DNA of 64,000 nucleotides from Bdellovibrionales bacterium GWA2_49_15 (GTDB taxonomy: Bacteria; Bdellovibrionota; Bacteriovoracia; Bacteriovoracales; Bacteriovoracaceae): positions 104,419 through 168,418 of the forward strand of contig MEPP01000007.1 in NCBI GenBank assembly GCA_001769855.1, read 5' to 3'. The notes under the pieces are model-generated. The model saw only the letters and a program-made list of their open reading frames with translations. It had not been told where the DNA came from and made no database searches. Made by a program: the position numbers and the translations under genes. Shown here one piece after another: positions 52,675 through 61,163 of this stretch (its first letter is position 1; every line of letters begins with the position of its first letter).

Positions 52675-53972
52675 TGTTTTGCTCTCCATGAAAAAAGCAC
52701 AATCTCTTCTCCCGCCTTAATCTCGTGATCAGGTGGGAGTTCGATAAAACCATCGCTGCCACATAGAGACAAGAGATCACCTGAGCCATTGGTAGTATAA
52801 AAACTTGCCATGCCTTGTTTGATGAGACATGGCCTAAAAAAACTTAATCCTTCCCTCCGCTTCCCGCTCCGGGACAGTCCTTCAGGACTGACGTCGCTCG
52901 CTTCACCCACTGTGCTTTGGCACACTGTGCGTCCTGTGGCTCCGTTAGCTGGTTGATAGGTGGCCTCGGCCACCACTTTCTGGCCTTCAAACACACCTTT
53001 AAATTGCCCCCCAGAAATTAACCACCCCAACGCCGTAATGACATAGCGGCGACAGCTAAAAAGGGCCGATATTGGATTTCCTGGAAGACCAAACACCAAC
53101 TGCCCCACAGGCCCACGACCGAACCATAGAGGTTTTCCCGGTCGCTGTTTAATTTTATGAAAGATTTCTTCAACCTTCAGATCACGCAAAACAGTGGGTA
53201 CAAAATCGAACTTACCGGCACTCACTCCCCCACTCAGTAAAACTATCTCATACTTTTCTAAGATGGTTTTAATCTCCCTCATCATGACATCTTGCTGATC
53301 ATTAATGTGAAAGAGGTCCACAGGAAATGGCCCAAAAGATTCAATCAGGGCCTTAATCGCATAGGGATTAGATTTCCTGATTTGAAAATCCTCAGGATGG
53401 GCGTTATCGATCTCAACCAACTCATCACCTGTACTAATCACGGCGATTCTTGATGGAGCAAAAACGAGAGGTGCATGCTTTCCAACGCTGGCCAAGGCAC
53501 CAATCTCAGGTGCCGAGATCTTTGTACCGCGCTTGAGGATAACACTCCCCTCTTTAACATCGCTCCCCTTCTGATGCACATTCATCATCTCGCTAGCGTC
53601 ATAATTTTCGGCAATGGTGGCACTCCCGTTGGTGATGGTAACTTGCTCATAGGGAATGACAATACTTGTACCCGCCGGAAGCATAGCTCCAGTCATGACC
53701 TCAAGACAGGCATCCGAAGACACCAGCGCCTGGGGTTTTTGGCCTGCCCGCACCATCCCCTCAACGGGAAACTGATGAAGACCTTTTTTATAGGCGGCCA
53801 TATTAATAGCAATCCCGTCCATGGCAACACGGTGGTAGGGTGGGAAATCCCGATCGGCGGTGACATCTTCTGCCAAATAAAGGCCATGCGCCTTTTCAAG
53901 ACGGATGTTCTGAACTTTAAAAGCTGGCAGGCAATTTGCGATAAGCCCGAGGGCCTCTTTTACGGTTACCAT
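52671..53972 (-). CDS. moeA: Molybdopterin molybdotransferase MoeA with palindromic insert
   Basis: 433 residues from the ATG at 53972, with AAGGA 6 bases upstream; a second ATG at 53978 sits on that site. MoeA segments are DFPPYHRVAMDGIAI, MTGAMLPAGTSIVIPYEQV, GDELVEID, LLSGGVSAGKFDFVP and FGLPGNPISALFS. It inserts molybdate into adenylated molybdopterin. No mogA/moaB-like gene is seen beside it. Between residues about 344 and 375 a 32-codon stretch rich in Ser, Gly and Arg interrupts the expected C-terminal beta domain (see the repeat at 52848). Start of an eight-gene overlapping operon. Confidence 0.93.
   Translation of the reverse strand: MVTVKEALGLIANCLPAFKVQNIRLEKAHGLYLAEDVTADRDFPPYHRVAMDGIAINMAAYKKGLHQFPVEGMVRAGQKPQALVSSDACLEVMTGAMLPAGTSIVIPYEQVTITNGSATIAENYDASEMMNVHQKGSDVKEGSVILKRGTKISAPEIGALASVGKHAPLVFAPSRIAVISTGDELVEIDNAHPEDFQIRKSNPYAIKALIESFGPFPVDLFHINDQQDVMMREIKTILEKYEIVLLSGGVSAGKFDFVPTVLRDLKVEEIFHKIKQRPGKPLWFGRGPVGQLVFGLPGNPISALFSCRRYVITALGWLISGGQFKGVFEGQKVVAEATYQPANGATGRTVCQSTVGEASDVSPEGLSRSGKRREGLSFFRPCLIKQGMASFYTTNGSGDLLSLCGSDGFIELPPDHEIKAGEEIVLFSWRAKQ
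52848..52943. repeat. In-frame palindromic element inside moeA
   Basis: A 96-bp block, exactly 32 codons without stops, contains adjacent hairpins: TCCCG/CGGGA (52862-52874, 3-nt loop), CAGTCC/GGACTG with TTCA loop (52875-52890), and the near-perfect palindrome GCACACTGTGC (52920-52930); a CACTGTG copy lies nearby at 52908-52914. Flanking protein on both sides reads as ordinary MoeA. I see no second copy in the window. The pattern recalls in-frame palindromic elements such as the Rickettsia RPE. Confidence 0.55.
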
Positions 53973-54353
53973 AAACATTCCTTTCCAAAAGATGGGAGAT
54001 GTGGCCGTTTCCAATCACACCGTAACGTCTTGTTCTCATCGGCCGATTGTTGCCATTAGAGAAGACAAGATTAGGAATCAAAATCACTTCTAAGTATAAT
54101 TAACGATAACATAACACTCTGGCCACATGTAGACAAAAATTCTCAATAAAAAACTTTCTTGGAAGAGCAAACTTGGCCACTGCAACTCGCCGCACCATTG
54201 AAGCCTTATACCTATCGTAATTTCAAAGTACTGTAGACGACTATGTGGTTGGTCCCTTAAGAAATATTTCCAGCTTACAATACCTTTTTTCGTCAGAAAT
54301 TTTTCTCGGAAGTGTCCCCAATGATCAATTTTCAAAAGAGACACTCACTTGTT

Positions 54354-54444
54354 TTGTGGCAGATTTGTGGCAACACTTGTGACAGATTTGTGGCAACACT
54401 TGTGACAGATTTGTGGCAACACTTGTGACAGATTTGTGGCAACA
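54354..54444 (+). repeat. Array of eight TTGTGRCA direct repeats at 11/12-bp spacing
   Basis: Octamers start at 54354, 54365, 54377, 54388, 54400, 54411, 54423 and 54434, in alternating 11- and 12-bp steps, all on the plus strand. TTGTGGCA and TTGTGACA alternate after the first pair. This equals about 3.7 tandem copies of a 23-bp unit from 54361, preceded by one extra octamer. Direct repeats near one helical turn are typical of OmpR/PhoB-family sites. It ends about 173 bp before the porin ATG. Confidence 0.8.
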
Positions 54445-54530
54445 ACCTCCCGAAAAAATGAAATACATCAACTCATATTTCAATGACATCTTGTGACCAC
54501 GACGTTACAAAACGCGCAACGAAGTACAGC

Positions 54531-54543
54531 AATCAATTTGATT
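54531..54543. promoter_or_regulatory. Palindrome upstream of porin gene
   Basis: AATCAATTTGATT is a perfect 6-bp inverted repeat about a single base. It lies between the octamer array and the porin start. It contains a TTGAT half like FNR sites, but the half order (AATCAA then TTGATT) is reversed relative to the FNR consensus, so FNR control is not supported. Confidence 0.3.
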
Positions 54544-54614
54544 AATTAAGTACGTATCTGCTTTCTGAATAGGTTTTGGCAAAGCAGATTATCACACAAA
54601 AAAGGAGAGAAAGT

Positions 54615-55640
54615 ATGTTTAAGACACTTCAAGCTTTCATCATGGCCCTCATGATGATCGCCCCTGTGGCCATGGCCGCAGACGCAACGGACACATCCCT
54701 AGGAGACGCCTTTGACGTTTCCATGACCACCAACTGGGACAACTATTTCAAACCCGATGGAGCAGGTGACTATCGTTTCAACTCAAGAATTAAATCTTCA
54801 AGCATCAACCTCACGGCCAATATTTCAAAAAGTATCAAGGCCGTACTGCAGTTAAAGATTGACCAGGTCATTAGAAAGAACGGCATTGCTGTTTCTCAAA
54901 CTTTTGATCTCGAAGGATTCATTAAAAACGCCTATGTGGAGATCGTCAATATCGGTGGACAACCCATCGCCGTTATCATTGGTAAGCAAAAGATCCCTTT
55001 CTCATTGGGCGATGGTCGGCTACTCGATAACCATGAAGACTCTTTGAATCCTGTGCGCGATATGAACGATCTTGTTGGTTTCACTGTACGACTTGACTAT
55101 GCCATGATTGGCAAGATCGAAGTGGCCGTATTTGAGAACCTCGCGGGAAAAGGCGACTTAGACCTTGGCACAATCGGCTCAGTGGCCGTTCGCTGGTCAC
55201 GTGAAGTTTATAAAGATATTACGGTTAGTGCTTCATACACTCACCTTGGCGACGAAGCTAACCCAGATGCCGATATTGTTGAGATTGCTGGTGTTTATAA
55301 GTTGGGCGATCATACTTTCTACGCCGAAGGTATGTATTTCCACAATAACCCAAAATACCCCAATGCCGACTTTACAGTGATGGCCGGTTATTCCTACAAA
55401 CTCTTCAAGTTTGGAGAAGTTGTGGCCCAGATGACCTACATCCATAATTACCTGTTCCAAGTTGCCGCCGGCATGAACTTCAAAGTTAACGACAGCTTAA
55501 CTGTCGGACCAGAAGTTCGTTGGAATGTTTACGACACAAGCTTCAAAAATGACTGGGAGTTCGGGGTTCGTACTCAGCTAAAACTGGCGAGCAAGAAACC
55601 AAAAACTCAAGTAACAATCTTTGGCAAGAAACCAGAATAG
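54615..55640 (+). CDS. Outer-membrane porin-like beta-barrel protein
   Basis: 341 residues from the ATG at 54615 with AAAGGAGAG upstream. A signal peptide (cleavage after AMA) is followed by alternating hydrophobic/polar beta-strand patterns throughout (for example IKAVLQLKIDQVIR, VRLDYAMIGKIEVAVFE, AEGMYF, EFGVRTQLKLAS) as in phosphate-selective or anion porins. It would admit substrates to the periplasm. It is divergent from the Moco operon and shares the array-containing upstream region. A strong terminator follows. Confidence 0.78.
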   Translation: MFKTLQAFIMALMMIAPVAMAADATDTSLGDAFDVSMTTNWDNYFKPDGAGDYRFNSRIKSSSINLTANISKSIKAVLQLKIDQVIRKNGIAVSQTFDLEGFIKNAYVEIVNIGGQPIAVIIGKQKIPFSLGDGRLLDNHEDSLNPVRDMNDLVGFTVRLDYAMIGKIEVAVFENLAGKGDLDLGTIGSVAVRWSREVYKDITVSASYTHLGDEANPDADIVEIAGVYKLGDHTFYAEGMYFHNNPKYPNADFTVMAGYSYKLFKFGEVVAQMTYIHNYLFQVAAGMNFKVNDSLTVGPEVRWNVYDTSFKNDWEFGVRTQLKLASKKPKTQVTIFGKKPE

Positions 55641-55670
55641 TTTTGCCAATTTAAAAGTAACTTTAGCTCA

Positions 55671-55700
55671 GGCCGGGGATAAATCTCCGGCCTTTTTTTA
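55671..55700 (+). terminator. Rho-independent terminator after porin gene
   Basis: GGCCGG (55671-55676) pairs with CCGGCC (55687-55692) followed by seven Ts. It separates the porin from the downstream receiver gene. Confidence 0.92.
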
Positions 55701-55729
55701 CCACTCGAACTAAAGGAAGATAAAACCTT

Positions 55730-56113
55730 ATGCCGCGGCTCCTGTTTATCGATGATGATCCAGAAATTCGAAGCTTGTATCATGACCGGTTACAAACTCT
55801 AGGGTCTGTTACAACCTGTGAGAATGGGTCACTGGCCATGGCGCTACTTCAAAAAGATCACAATTTCGACGTGATTATTTGCGATTACTGTATGCCAATA
55901 AAAAATGGTGGAGACGTTTGGGGTTTTATTCAGCATCTGGGCCTCAAAATTCCTTTTGTGCTTTTTACATCTCGATCTTTGAAAGAGCTTCCAGAATTTG
56001 ATGAGTCATTTCACAGCGCTGGCAATATCTGGCTTCAAAAACCGATCTCCCCTGAAAAACTATTGAAGACAATTCGAGCAGTGTCAGGGTGTCATCAACC
56101 CGTGTTCAACTAA
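55730..56113 (+). CDS. Single-domain response regulator (receiver only)
   Basis: 127 residues consisting of a receiver domain: acidic pair in LFIDDDPEIR, phosphoacceptor Asp in VIICDYCMP and Lys in WLQKPISPEKL. No output domain is present, so it would act as a phosphate carrier or by protein interaction. AAGGAAGA lies upstream. It precedes tatC by 105 bp. Confidence 0.85.
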   Translation: MPRLLFIDDDPEIRSLYHDRLQTLGSVTTCENGSLAMALLQKDHNFDVIICDYCMPIKNGGDVWGFIQHLGLKIPFVLFTSRSLKELPEFDESFHSAGNIWLQKPISPEKLLKTIRAVSGCHQPVFN

Positions 56114-56218
56114 ACAAAACGACAGGGAGGAATAAGCGAAAGTGCTTGGCTTTTTGTTTATCCAATTCGAGAAAGATGTTGTAAATTTTTAGTTCCATGG
56201 GATTTAGAATTGAAAGAA

Positions 56219-56941
56219 ATGACCCTCATTGAACATTTAGAAGAATTCAGGAAAACGGCGATACATATACTGATTATTGTAATCGTGGCATTCGTTGCCA
56301 CCTACGCCTTCAGCGATCAAGTTGCCGAGATTATCCTCTTGCCTTTACGGAATGCACTTAAGAGCAATGAAGGGCAAATTGTGTATCTTGGCCTACTCGA
56401 TAAGATTTCAGCTCAGCTGCAATTGGGGCTTTGGTGCGGGATTATTTTCTCCTCTCCCATTTGGTTTTATCAAATTTGGCGTTTTGTAAGTCCCGGACTG
56501 CATGATTATGAAATAAAAATGATTAAGCCTTTTTTTCTCTTTGGGCTCTTCTTATTTTGGGGCGGAGTTGGGTTCGCCTATTTTGTTGTTTTTCCTTTTG
56601 CCTTCAAGTTAATGCTGGAATATGGAGTCACTGATGTCGTGGCCACCATCTCCCTTCGTGACTACCTCTCAATGGCCGTGAAAATTTTAGTTTTTTTTGG
56701 TCTGGCCTTTCAGATGCCAAACATTATTGTTATTCTAGGTTTTATGGGGGTTGTGACCAAGGAAAAGCTCAGTAACTACCGCCGTTATATCTACGTCATT
56801 CTTGCCATTTTGGCGGCAGTTTTTTCGCCCCCAGATGTTTTCAGTATGATGATTGTCTGGCTGCCTATGGTGGTACTCTTCGAAATTGGGGTTCTTGGGA
56901 TAAGTTTGATCGTCCGACCTTATCTGGCCAAAAAGGTGTGA
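56219..56941 (+). CDS. tatC: Twin-arginine translocase subunit TatC
   Basis: 240 residues from the ATG at 56219; a TTG 9 bases earlier is possible. It opens with MTLIEHLEEFRKTAIHI and has six transmembrane segments, including FSSPIWFYQIWRFVSPGLHD. TatC recognises twin-arginine signals, and two such substrates lie 2-6 kb downstream. tatA follows 75 bp later on the same strand. No tatB gene is evident nearby. Confidence 0.95.
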   Translation: MTLIEHLEEFRKTAIHILIIVIVAFVATYAFSDQVAEIILLPLRNALKSNEGQIVYLGLLDKISAQLQLGLWCGIIFSSPIWFYQIWRFVSPGLHDYEIKMIKPFFLFGLFLFWGGVGFAYFVVFPFAFKLMLEYGVTDVVATISLRDYLSMAVKILVFFGLAFQMPNIIVILGFMGVVTKEKLSNYRRYIYVILAILAAVFSPPDVFSMMIVWLPMVVLFEIGVLGISLIVRPYLAKKV

Positions 56942-57016
56942 ACGGCTTATGTTTGAATTCGATCAGTGATACGAATGCAAAGAAGATATATTCTGTGAGT
57001 TACTAAAGGAGCTGTT

Positions 57017-57217
57017 ATGTTCGGTCTGGGCATGGGTGAATTAGTCATTATTGGTTTTATTGTTGTGCTTCTTTTTGGAGGCAGCAAGCTCCCTCAACTT
57101 GGTGGGTCCTTGGGAAAGGCCATGACAAATTTTAAGAAAGGTCTGCGGGAAGGCAATGAAGAACAGAACGTCTTACCGATCAAAAACGACAATTCAAAAA
57201 AGACTTTTGAAGCCTAG
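57017..57217 (+). CDS. tatA: Tat translocase pore subunit TatA/E
   Basis: 66 residues: a short N-terminal membrane helix (MFGLGMGELVIIGFIVVLLF), the hinge GGSKLPQLGGSLGKAM and an amphipathic helix with a charged tail. AAAGGAG precedes the ATG. It pairs with the upstream tatC; a second tatA lies at 63470. Confidence 0.94.
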   Translation: MFGLGMGELVIIGFIVVLLFGGSKLPQLGGSLGKAMTNFKKGLREGNEEQNVLPIKNDNSKKTFEA

Positions 57218-57228
57218 TTAGCTGTTCC

Positions 57229-57666
57229 CTATCTCTCAAATACTGGGCTTCCACAGCAATTTATCTGCTCTTTAATCGCCCCACGATGGAGTACTGCTTG
57301 AATGCGAAGAATGAGTTCTTGGGGGTTACATGGGGCCTCAACACAATCATCACACCCAGCTTCAAAAATAGGCACGCAATCACGGCCTTCGGGACGCTCC
57401 GTGAGCGTGAGAATAAGCATATTCCGAATTTTAAGATTCCTGCGAATCTCACGGCAGACCTCAAGGCCAACGTTATCTGAAAGCTTAAGATCGAAAACAA
57501 CGAGGTCAGGCACAGGATCTTTCATGGCCAATTGCACTGCTGTTCGAGCATTTAACCCCACCCTAGTTTGGTATCCCTGTTTTGCCAGCAGGGAGGTTAA
57601 AATATCGGCGTGTTCTTTCCCATCCGCCACAACGAGAATTAAGGCATTCTCAGATTTTCCATTCAT
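57229..57666 (-). CDS. Receiver-domain response regulator, atypical
   Basis: 145 residues: a receiver with phosphoacceptor Asp in LVVFDLKLSDN, but the conserved Lys-Pro is replaced (CVEAPCNPQEL) and the acidic pair at the start is absent (LILVVADGKEH). It ends with a 20-residue tail containing a CC pair. GGAG lies upstream. It is convergent with tatA (stops 11 bp apart) and 124 bp downstream of the OmpR-family gene on the same strand. Confidence 0.8.
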   Translation of the reverse strand: MNGKSENALILVVADGKEHADILTSLLAKQGYQTRVGLNARTAVQLAMKDPVPDLVVFDLKLSDNVGLEVCREIRRNLKIRNMLILTLTERPEGRDCVPIFEAGCDDCVEAPCNPQELILRIQAVLHRGAIKEQINCCGSPVFER

Positions 57667-57790
57667 TGAATTTCTCCAATAAAAAAGGCTTAGATATAAA
57701 AGCTAAAACATGTTACATTAACTCGCTGCATTATTTTATGATTTGTATCATCATTCGAATAAAATAATGTTAAGAAAAATCCAGGTTTTT

Positions 57791-58519
57791 CTAGGAAGAC
57801 ACCTTAAGTTGGGTGACATCAGCTGTGGCGGAAAACTTATAACCTAAATCTCGCACGGTCTCAATATACCCCCGTGCCTTACCAAGCTTTGCCCTTAGTC
57901 TTTTGATAGTGGTATCAACCACCCGGATCTTAACATCGGATGCATTTGCCCAGATAGCAAAGAAGAGCACTTCCCGGCTTTGAACAATCCCCCGGTGTTC
58001 GAATAAATGATTTAAAAGGCGCATTTCAATAGTCGTGATGTTAACTGATTTATTATCAACCCAAACTTGATTTTGCGTTGGATAAAAACGCAAACGGCCA
58101 AAGACAATTTCTTGTGTGGATGCAATTGCATTCTTGCGTCCACGGCGAAGCAAGGTCTTAATGCGACACATGAGTTCGCTCGGACTATAGGGTCTGGCAA
58201 CATAATCATCACAGCCACTGGCGAAACCAAGTATGCGCTGGCCCTCCTCTGAACGGTCAGACAAAATGAGAATTCGTATCTCGTGAGTAACAGCGTACCG
58301 ACGAAGCTTCTGGCATACTTCGGGGGTGGATATAATCACAAGATCAGGCAGGGGAGCTTGGCGCGCAATTTCTACACCAATTTGGCAATTAACGGCAACT
58401 TTGCTTTGATAACCTTCTGTCGCAAGCATCTGCACTAACTGATCGGCGGCACCTTGGTCCGGCTCGATGATGAGAATCAATCCCGGTGGCAAACCACAGC
58501 ATGGAAAGGTACTATCCAT
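57791..58519 (-). CDS. OmpR-family response regulator with atypical receiver
   Basis: 242 residues from the ATG at 58519 (GAGG 7 bases upstream). The receiver part follows the fold but lacks the phosphoacceptor: the expected Asp position reads PDLVIISTPEV, the acidic pair reads LIIEPD, and the KPF position reads ARPYS. The winged-helix DNA-binding domain (about 140-232) is complete: EIVFGRLRFYP, ITTIEMRLLNHLFEHRGIVQ, VVDTTIKRLRAKLGKARGYI, VRDLGYKFS. It may bind DNA without phosphorylation. It is a candidate for the octamer array upstream of the porin. Confidence 0.88.
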   Translation of the reverse strand: MDSTFPCCGLPPGLILIIEPDQGAADQLVQMLATEGYQSKVAVNCQIGVEIARQAPLPDLVIISTPEVCQKLRRYAVTHEIRILILSDRSEEGQRILGFASGCDDYVARPYSPSELMCRIKTLLRRGRKNAIASTQEIVFGRLRFYPTQNQVWVDNKSVNITTIEMRLLNHLFEHRGIVQSREVLFFAIWANASDVKIRVVDTTIKRLRAKLGKARGYIETVRDLGYKFSATADVTQLKVSS

Positions 58520-58540
58520 CAACGCACCTCATCTTCTCAT

Positions 58541-58567
58541 AAAAGTGGCCCGAGTTCCGGGCCACTT
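58541..58567 (-). terminator. Rho-independent terminator after the molybdoenzyme gene
   Basis: Perfect 10-bp arms AAGTGGCCCG (58543-58552) and CGGGCCACTT (58558-58567) enclose a 5-nt loop; leftward reading gives a short T run. It separates the molybdoenzyme gene from the OmpR-family gene. Confidence 0.82.
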
Positions 58568-58595
58568 GAAAAACCTTAAAAAAAAACACAGTGAC

Positions 58596-61136
58596 CTATG
58601 CCTTACTAATACTAACACAGGTCTCTTTATGCAAGGACTGTCCAGACAATGCATCTGATTTGCACGGACGCAAAGAAGCATCAGATGTTCCTACACCGGC
58701 CGCTTGCTTCCCAAGTGCAGTATGGCCAAATCCATGTTGCATACCGACGACTTCAGGGTGGATACGTTTTGAGACCTCCACTGTCGCTTTGGTTTTCCCA
58801 TAAGAGGATTTAACCCAAACGACATCACCAGTCTTCAGGTTCAATCTCTCGGCCGCCTGTGGATGCATCATCAACGGATTAGTTGGTTTGAGTTCCAAGA
58901 GCCACGGATTATTCTGGGTTCTCGTATGCGTATGAGACGCTTCCTTCCAGTTAATCTGATAGAACGGATATTCGGCATTTGGCATCCAATCCCTATCGGT
59001 GTACTCGGGGAGAGAGGCAACGGGTCGACCTTGAGCATCTTTCTTAGAGGCATAGCCTTTGTTAAAAAATTCTACTTTCCCGCTACTGGTAAAAAAACCT
59101 CTCACAGGCGTTCCGCCAATGATCGTTCCGATTCTCTTACCACCTTTGGCCTTGTCTTTATCATAGATTCCAGTACCTTCCGCCTTTTTATCACCATCGA
59201 ACCAAGCGGTCTTCAGCTTCTCCTCGCTAAGTTCGGACTTATACTTCTCATATTTCGTACCACCCTTATCCCACCATACGGCGCCTGGAAGTTTTTTGAG
59301 TTGCTCAAGAGTCAGCTTGGAAGGGCCGCCCTTGACTTCATTAGAAAGATAATCCTCGTACCAGGCGGTTAAATTCTCAATTGGTTTGCCTGAGAGTGGG
59401 CCTCTTAGGAAAAACTCATGACCTTCATGATCTGTGATTTTAAGCCGACGTCCCAGTGCCGCCACCATTTCATACTCTGCTAGCTGACCAAAAATTGGCT
59501 TCACCACGGGCTGTCGAAGCGCCAGACAAGGCCAGGTCACCCAGTGAGTGTTGAGGTCATACCTTTCTAAATACAAAGTTCCAGGCAATACGATATCCGC
59601 AAGTTTGGCCGTCTCACTCATCATGATATCGACGACCACAAAAGTTTCCAGCTTCGCGAGCGCCTTTGCCACTGTCTGCGTTCCTGGAACCGACATCATG
59701 GGGTTTTGGAAAACACACATCATCATCTTGGGTTTATAGGGACCTTTGTCATTGGCAAGATTGTCAAATAACTGGGTATAAACTCCCGAGCCGTGGCCTA
59801 AGGGATACTTGGCCTTCCTTTCATCGAAAGAAGGAAGTTTCCCGGTCTTATCTGCCTGCTCTGTCGCCTCACAATGGCCGTGTTTATTTCCGCTTTTGTT
59901 AGGGATAATCATCGTGCCCTTGCGATCAAAACCATTAACTAAAGCTGCAAGCATGGCAATAGCACGACCGCCTTGAACTCCATTACTATGCTGACCTGGC
60001 CCACTCCATGCATCCACGATCGGGGCCTTGCTGGCGGCAAGTTTTTTGGCCAGATTTTCAATAGTGGCAGCAGGAATGGTTGTAATCTTTTCCGCCCAAG
60101 CAGGAGTCTTATCCTTTACGTAGGCAGAATATTCAGCAAAACCAACAGTCCACTTATCAATAAATTTTTGGTCATAGAGTTTATCACGAACAATGACGTG
60201 TCCGAGAGCGAGGGCAAGAGCACCATCAGTGGCGGGACGAATGGCCAACCACTCTTGGGCCTTGGCAGCAGTATCCGACAAATAGGGGTCTACCACAGTC
60301 ATGTGCGCACCATTCTCAAGGGCACGGGTAATAATTCGAGGTAAATACACCCATTTAATGGCGCTTGTGGGGTTCCATCCAAAAAGTAAAATGAAATCCG
60401 AGTTGATAAAATCGGCCAGTGGTCGATCGTCACCCATGACGGACACAAAAGCCGCCTTTCGGGTGACATCGCACAAGTTGGAATGGTTCACATAATTAGG
60501 GGTTCCGTACAACTTGCAGAAGTCGCCTTGGATGTGAGTGAAAGAGTGGTCTTCACTCATCCACAAAAGCTTATTGGCTTCTCCGGCATCGCGAAGAACG
60601 CGCATCTTCCCAGCAATCTCATCCAGCGCCTCATCCCAGGAAATTGCTTTCCACTTTGGATCAGCACCTGGGGTCTTGTCAGGATTGGTACGCTTTAAGG
60701 GTGTTTTAATACGATCAGGATCATAAAGTTGCATAATCCCGGCATTACCTTTAGGACAAATTGCACCGCCTTCCTTGCAACCGTACTCCTCCGTATAGCC
60801 TTTCTTGAAATCTTCAGAAACGTTGGTGTAGTTGTTAGGATTCCAGTGATTGGGCTCAATCTTTTCCACGACACCATCCACGACATGGCAAAGAATACCC
60901 GACTGCCCACCACACATATTGCAGCATGAAGGAATCCATTCTCCCGCTTCGCGTCCCCAGTGTTTTTTCCCTTCTGCATCAGTGGCCAGTTCAGGATGGG
61001 GTTTCGCTGCTGCTTTTGCATCTGCTCCCTCAGCATGAGCTGCTGTAGAGGCGCTAATGCCTACAACCGCCGCCGTGGCTACACTCACATCCTTTATGAA
61101 CTTCCGTCGACCTACTTTCTCATCAAAAATATACAT
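58596..61136 (-). CDS. Tat-exported molybdopterin oxidoreductase (DMSO reductase family, PsrA/PhsA-like)
   Basis: 846 residues, AAGGAG before the ATG. The N-terminus has a twin-arginine signal (GRRKFIKDVSVA). An N-terminal iron-sulfur site is formed by SCCNMCGGQSGILC with CPKG near residue 125. The presumed Mo ligand is the Cys in NHSNLCDVTRK near residue 220. ETAKLADIVLPGTLYLERYD and the C-terminal MopB dinucleotide-binding domain place it near polysulfide/thiosulfate reductases and arsenate reductases. The substrate cannot be decided from sequence alone. It is 27 bp after the Tat ferredoxin gene and needs bis-MGD made by the Moco operon. Confidence 0.9.
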   Translation of the reverse strand: MYIFDEKVGRRKFIKDVSVATAAVVGISASTAAHAEGADAKAAAKPHPELATDAEGKKHWGREAGEWIPSCCNMCGGQSGILCHVVDGVVEKIEPNHWNPNNYTNVSEDFKKGYTEEYGCKEGGAICPKGNAGIMQLYDPDRIKTPLKRTNPDKTPGADPKWKAISWDEALDEIAGKMRVLRDAGEANKLLWMSEDHSFTHIQGDFCKLYGTPNYVNHSNLCDVTRKAAFVSVMGDDRPLADFINSDFILLFGWNPTSAIKWVYLPRIITRALENGAHMTVVDPYLSDTAAKAQEWLAIRPATDGALALALGHVIVRDKLYDQKFIDKWTVGFAEYSAYVKDKTPAWAEKITTIPAATIENLAKKLAASKAPIVDAWSGPGQHSNGVQGGRAIAMLAALVNGFDRKGTMIIPNKSGNKHGHCEATEQADKTGKLPSFDERKAKYPLGHGSGVYTQLFDNLANDKGPYKPKMMMCVFQNPMMSVPGTQTVAKALAKLETFVVVDIMMSETAKLADIVLPGTLYLERYDLNTHWVTWPCLALRQPVVKPIFGQLAEYEMVAALGRRLKITDHEGHEFFLRGPLSGKPIENLTAWYEDYLSNEVKGGPSKLTLEQLKKLPGAVWWDKGGTKYEKYKSELSEEKLKTAWFDGDKKAEGTGIYDKDKAKGGKRIGTIIGGTPVRGFFTSSGKVEFFNKGYASKKDAQGRPVASLPEYTDRDWMPNAEYPFYQINWKEASHTHTRTQNNPWLLELKPTNPLMMHPQAAERLNLKTGDVVWVKSSYGKTKATVEVSKRIHPEVVGMQHGFGHTALGKQAAGVGTSDASLRPCKSDALSGQSLHKETCVSISKA

Positions 61137-61163
61137 CGCTTACTCCTTATTCATTCTTTTTCA

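Larger units (their letters stand above)
53973..54614. other. 642-bp intergenic region between divergent Moco operon and porin
   Basis: The longest gene-free stretch. Its left part (53973 to about 54350) shows no convincing gene: a leftward 84-codon frame at 54090-54344 lacks signal, conservation cues and a good ribosome site. Its right part holds the TTGTGRCA array and a palindrome. It should contain the promoters of both divergent units. AT-rich overall. Confidence 0.7.

Noticed and set aside
54090..54344. Leftward 84-codon open frame in the intergenic region
   Set aside because: No ribosome site, odd composition (many Trp, Phe and Cys), no signal or domain, and it overlaps the likely promoter region.
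54361..54444. Possible CRISPR array
   Set aside because: The 23-bp units are contiguous with no unique spacers and no cas genes are present; it is a tandem direct repeat.
54531..54555. FNR site upstream of the porin
   Set aside because: TTGAT is present but the matching ATCAA half at 4-bp spacing is not; the palindrome has the halves in reverse order.
56114..56218. Terminator between the receiver gene and tatC
   Set aside because: The only stem (AAGC/GCTT) is 4 bp, too short to call.
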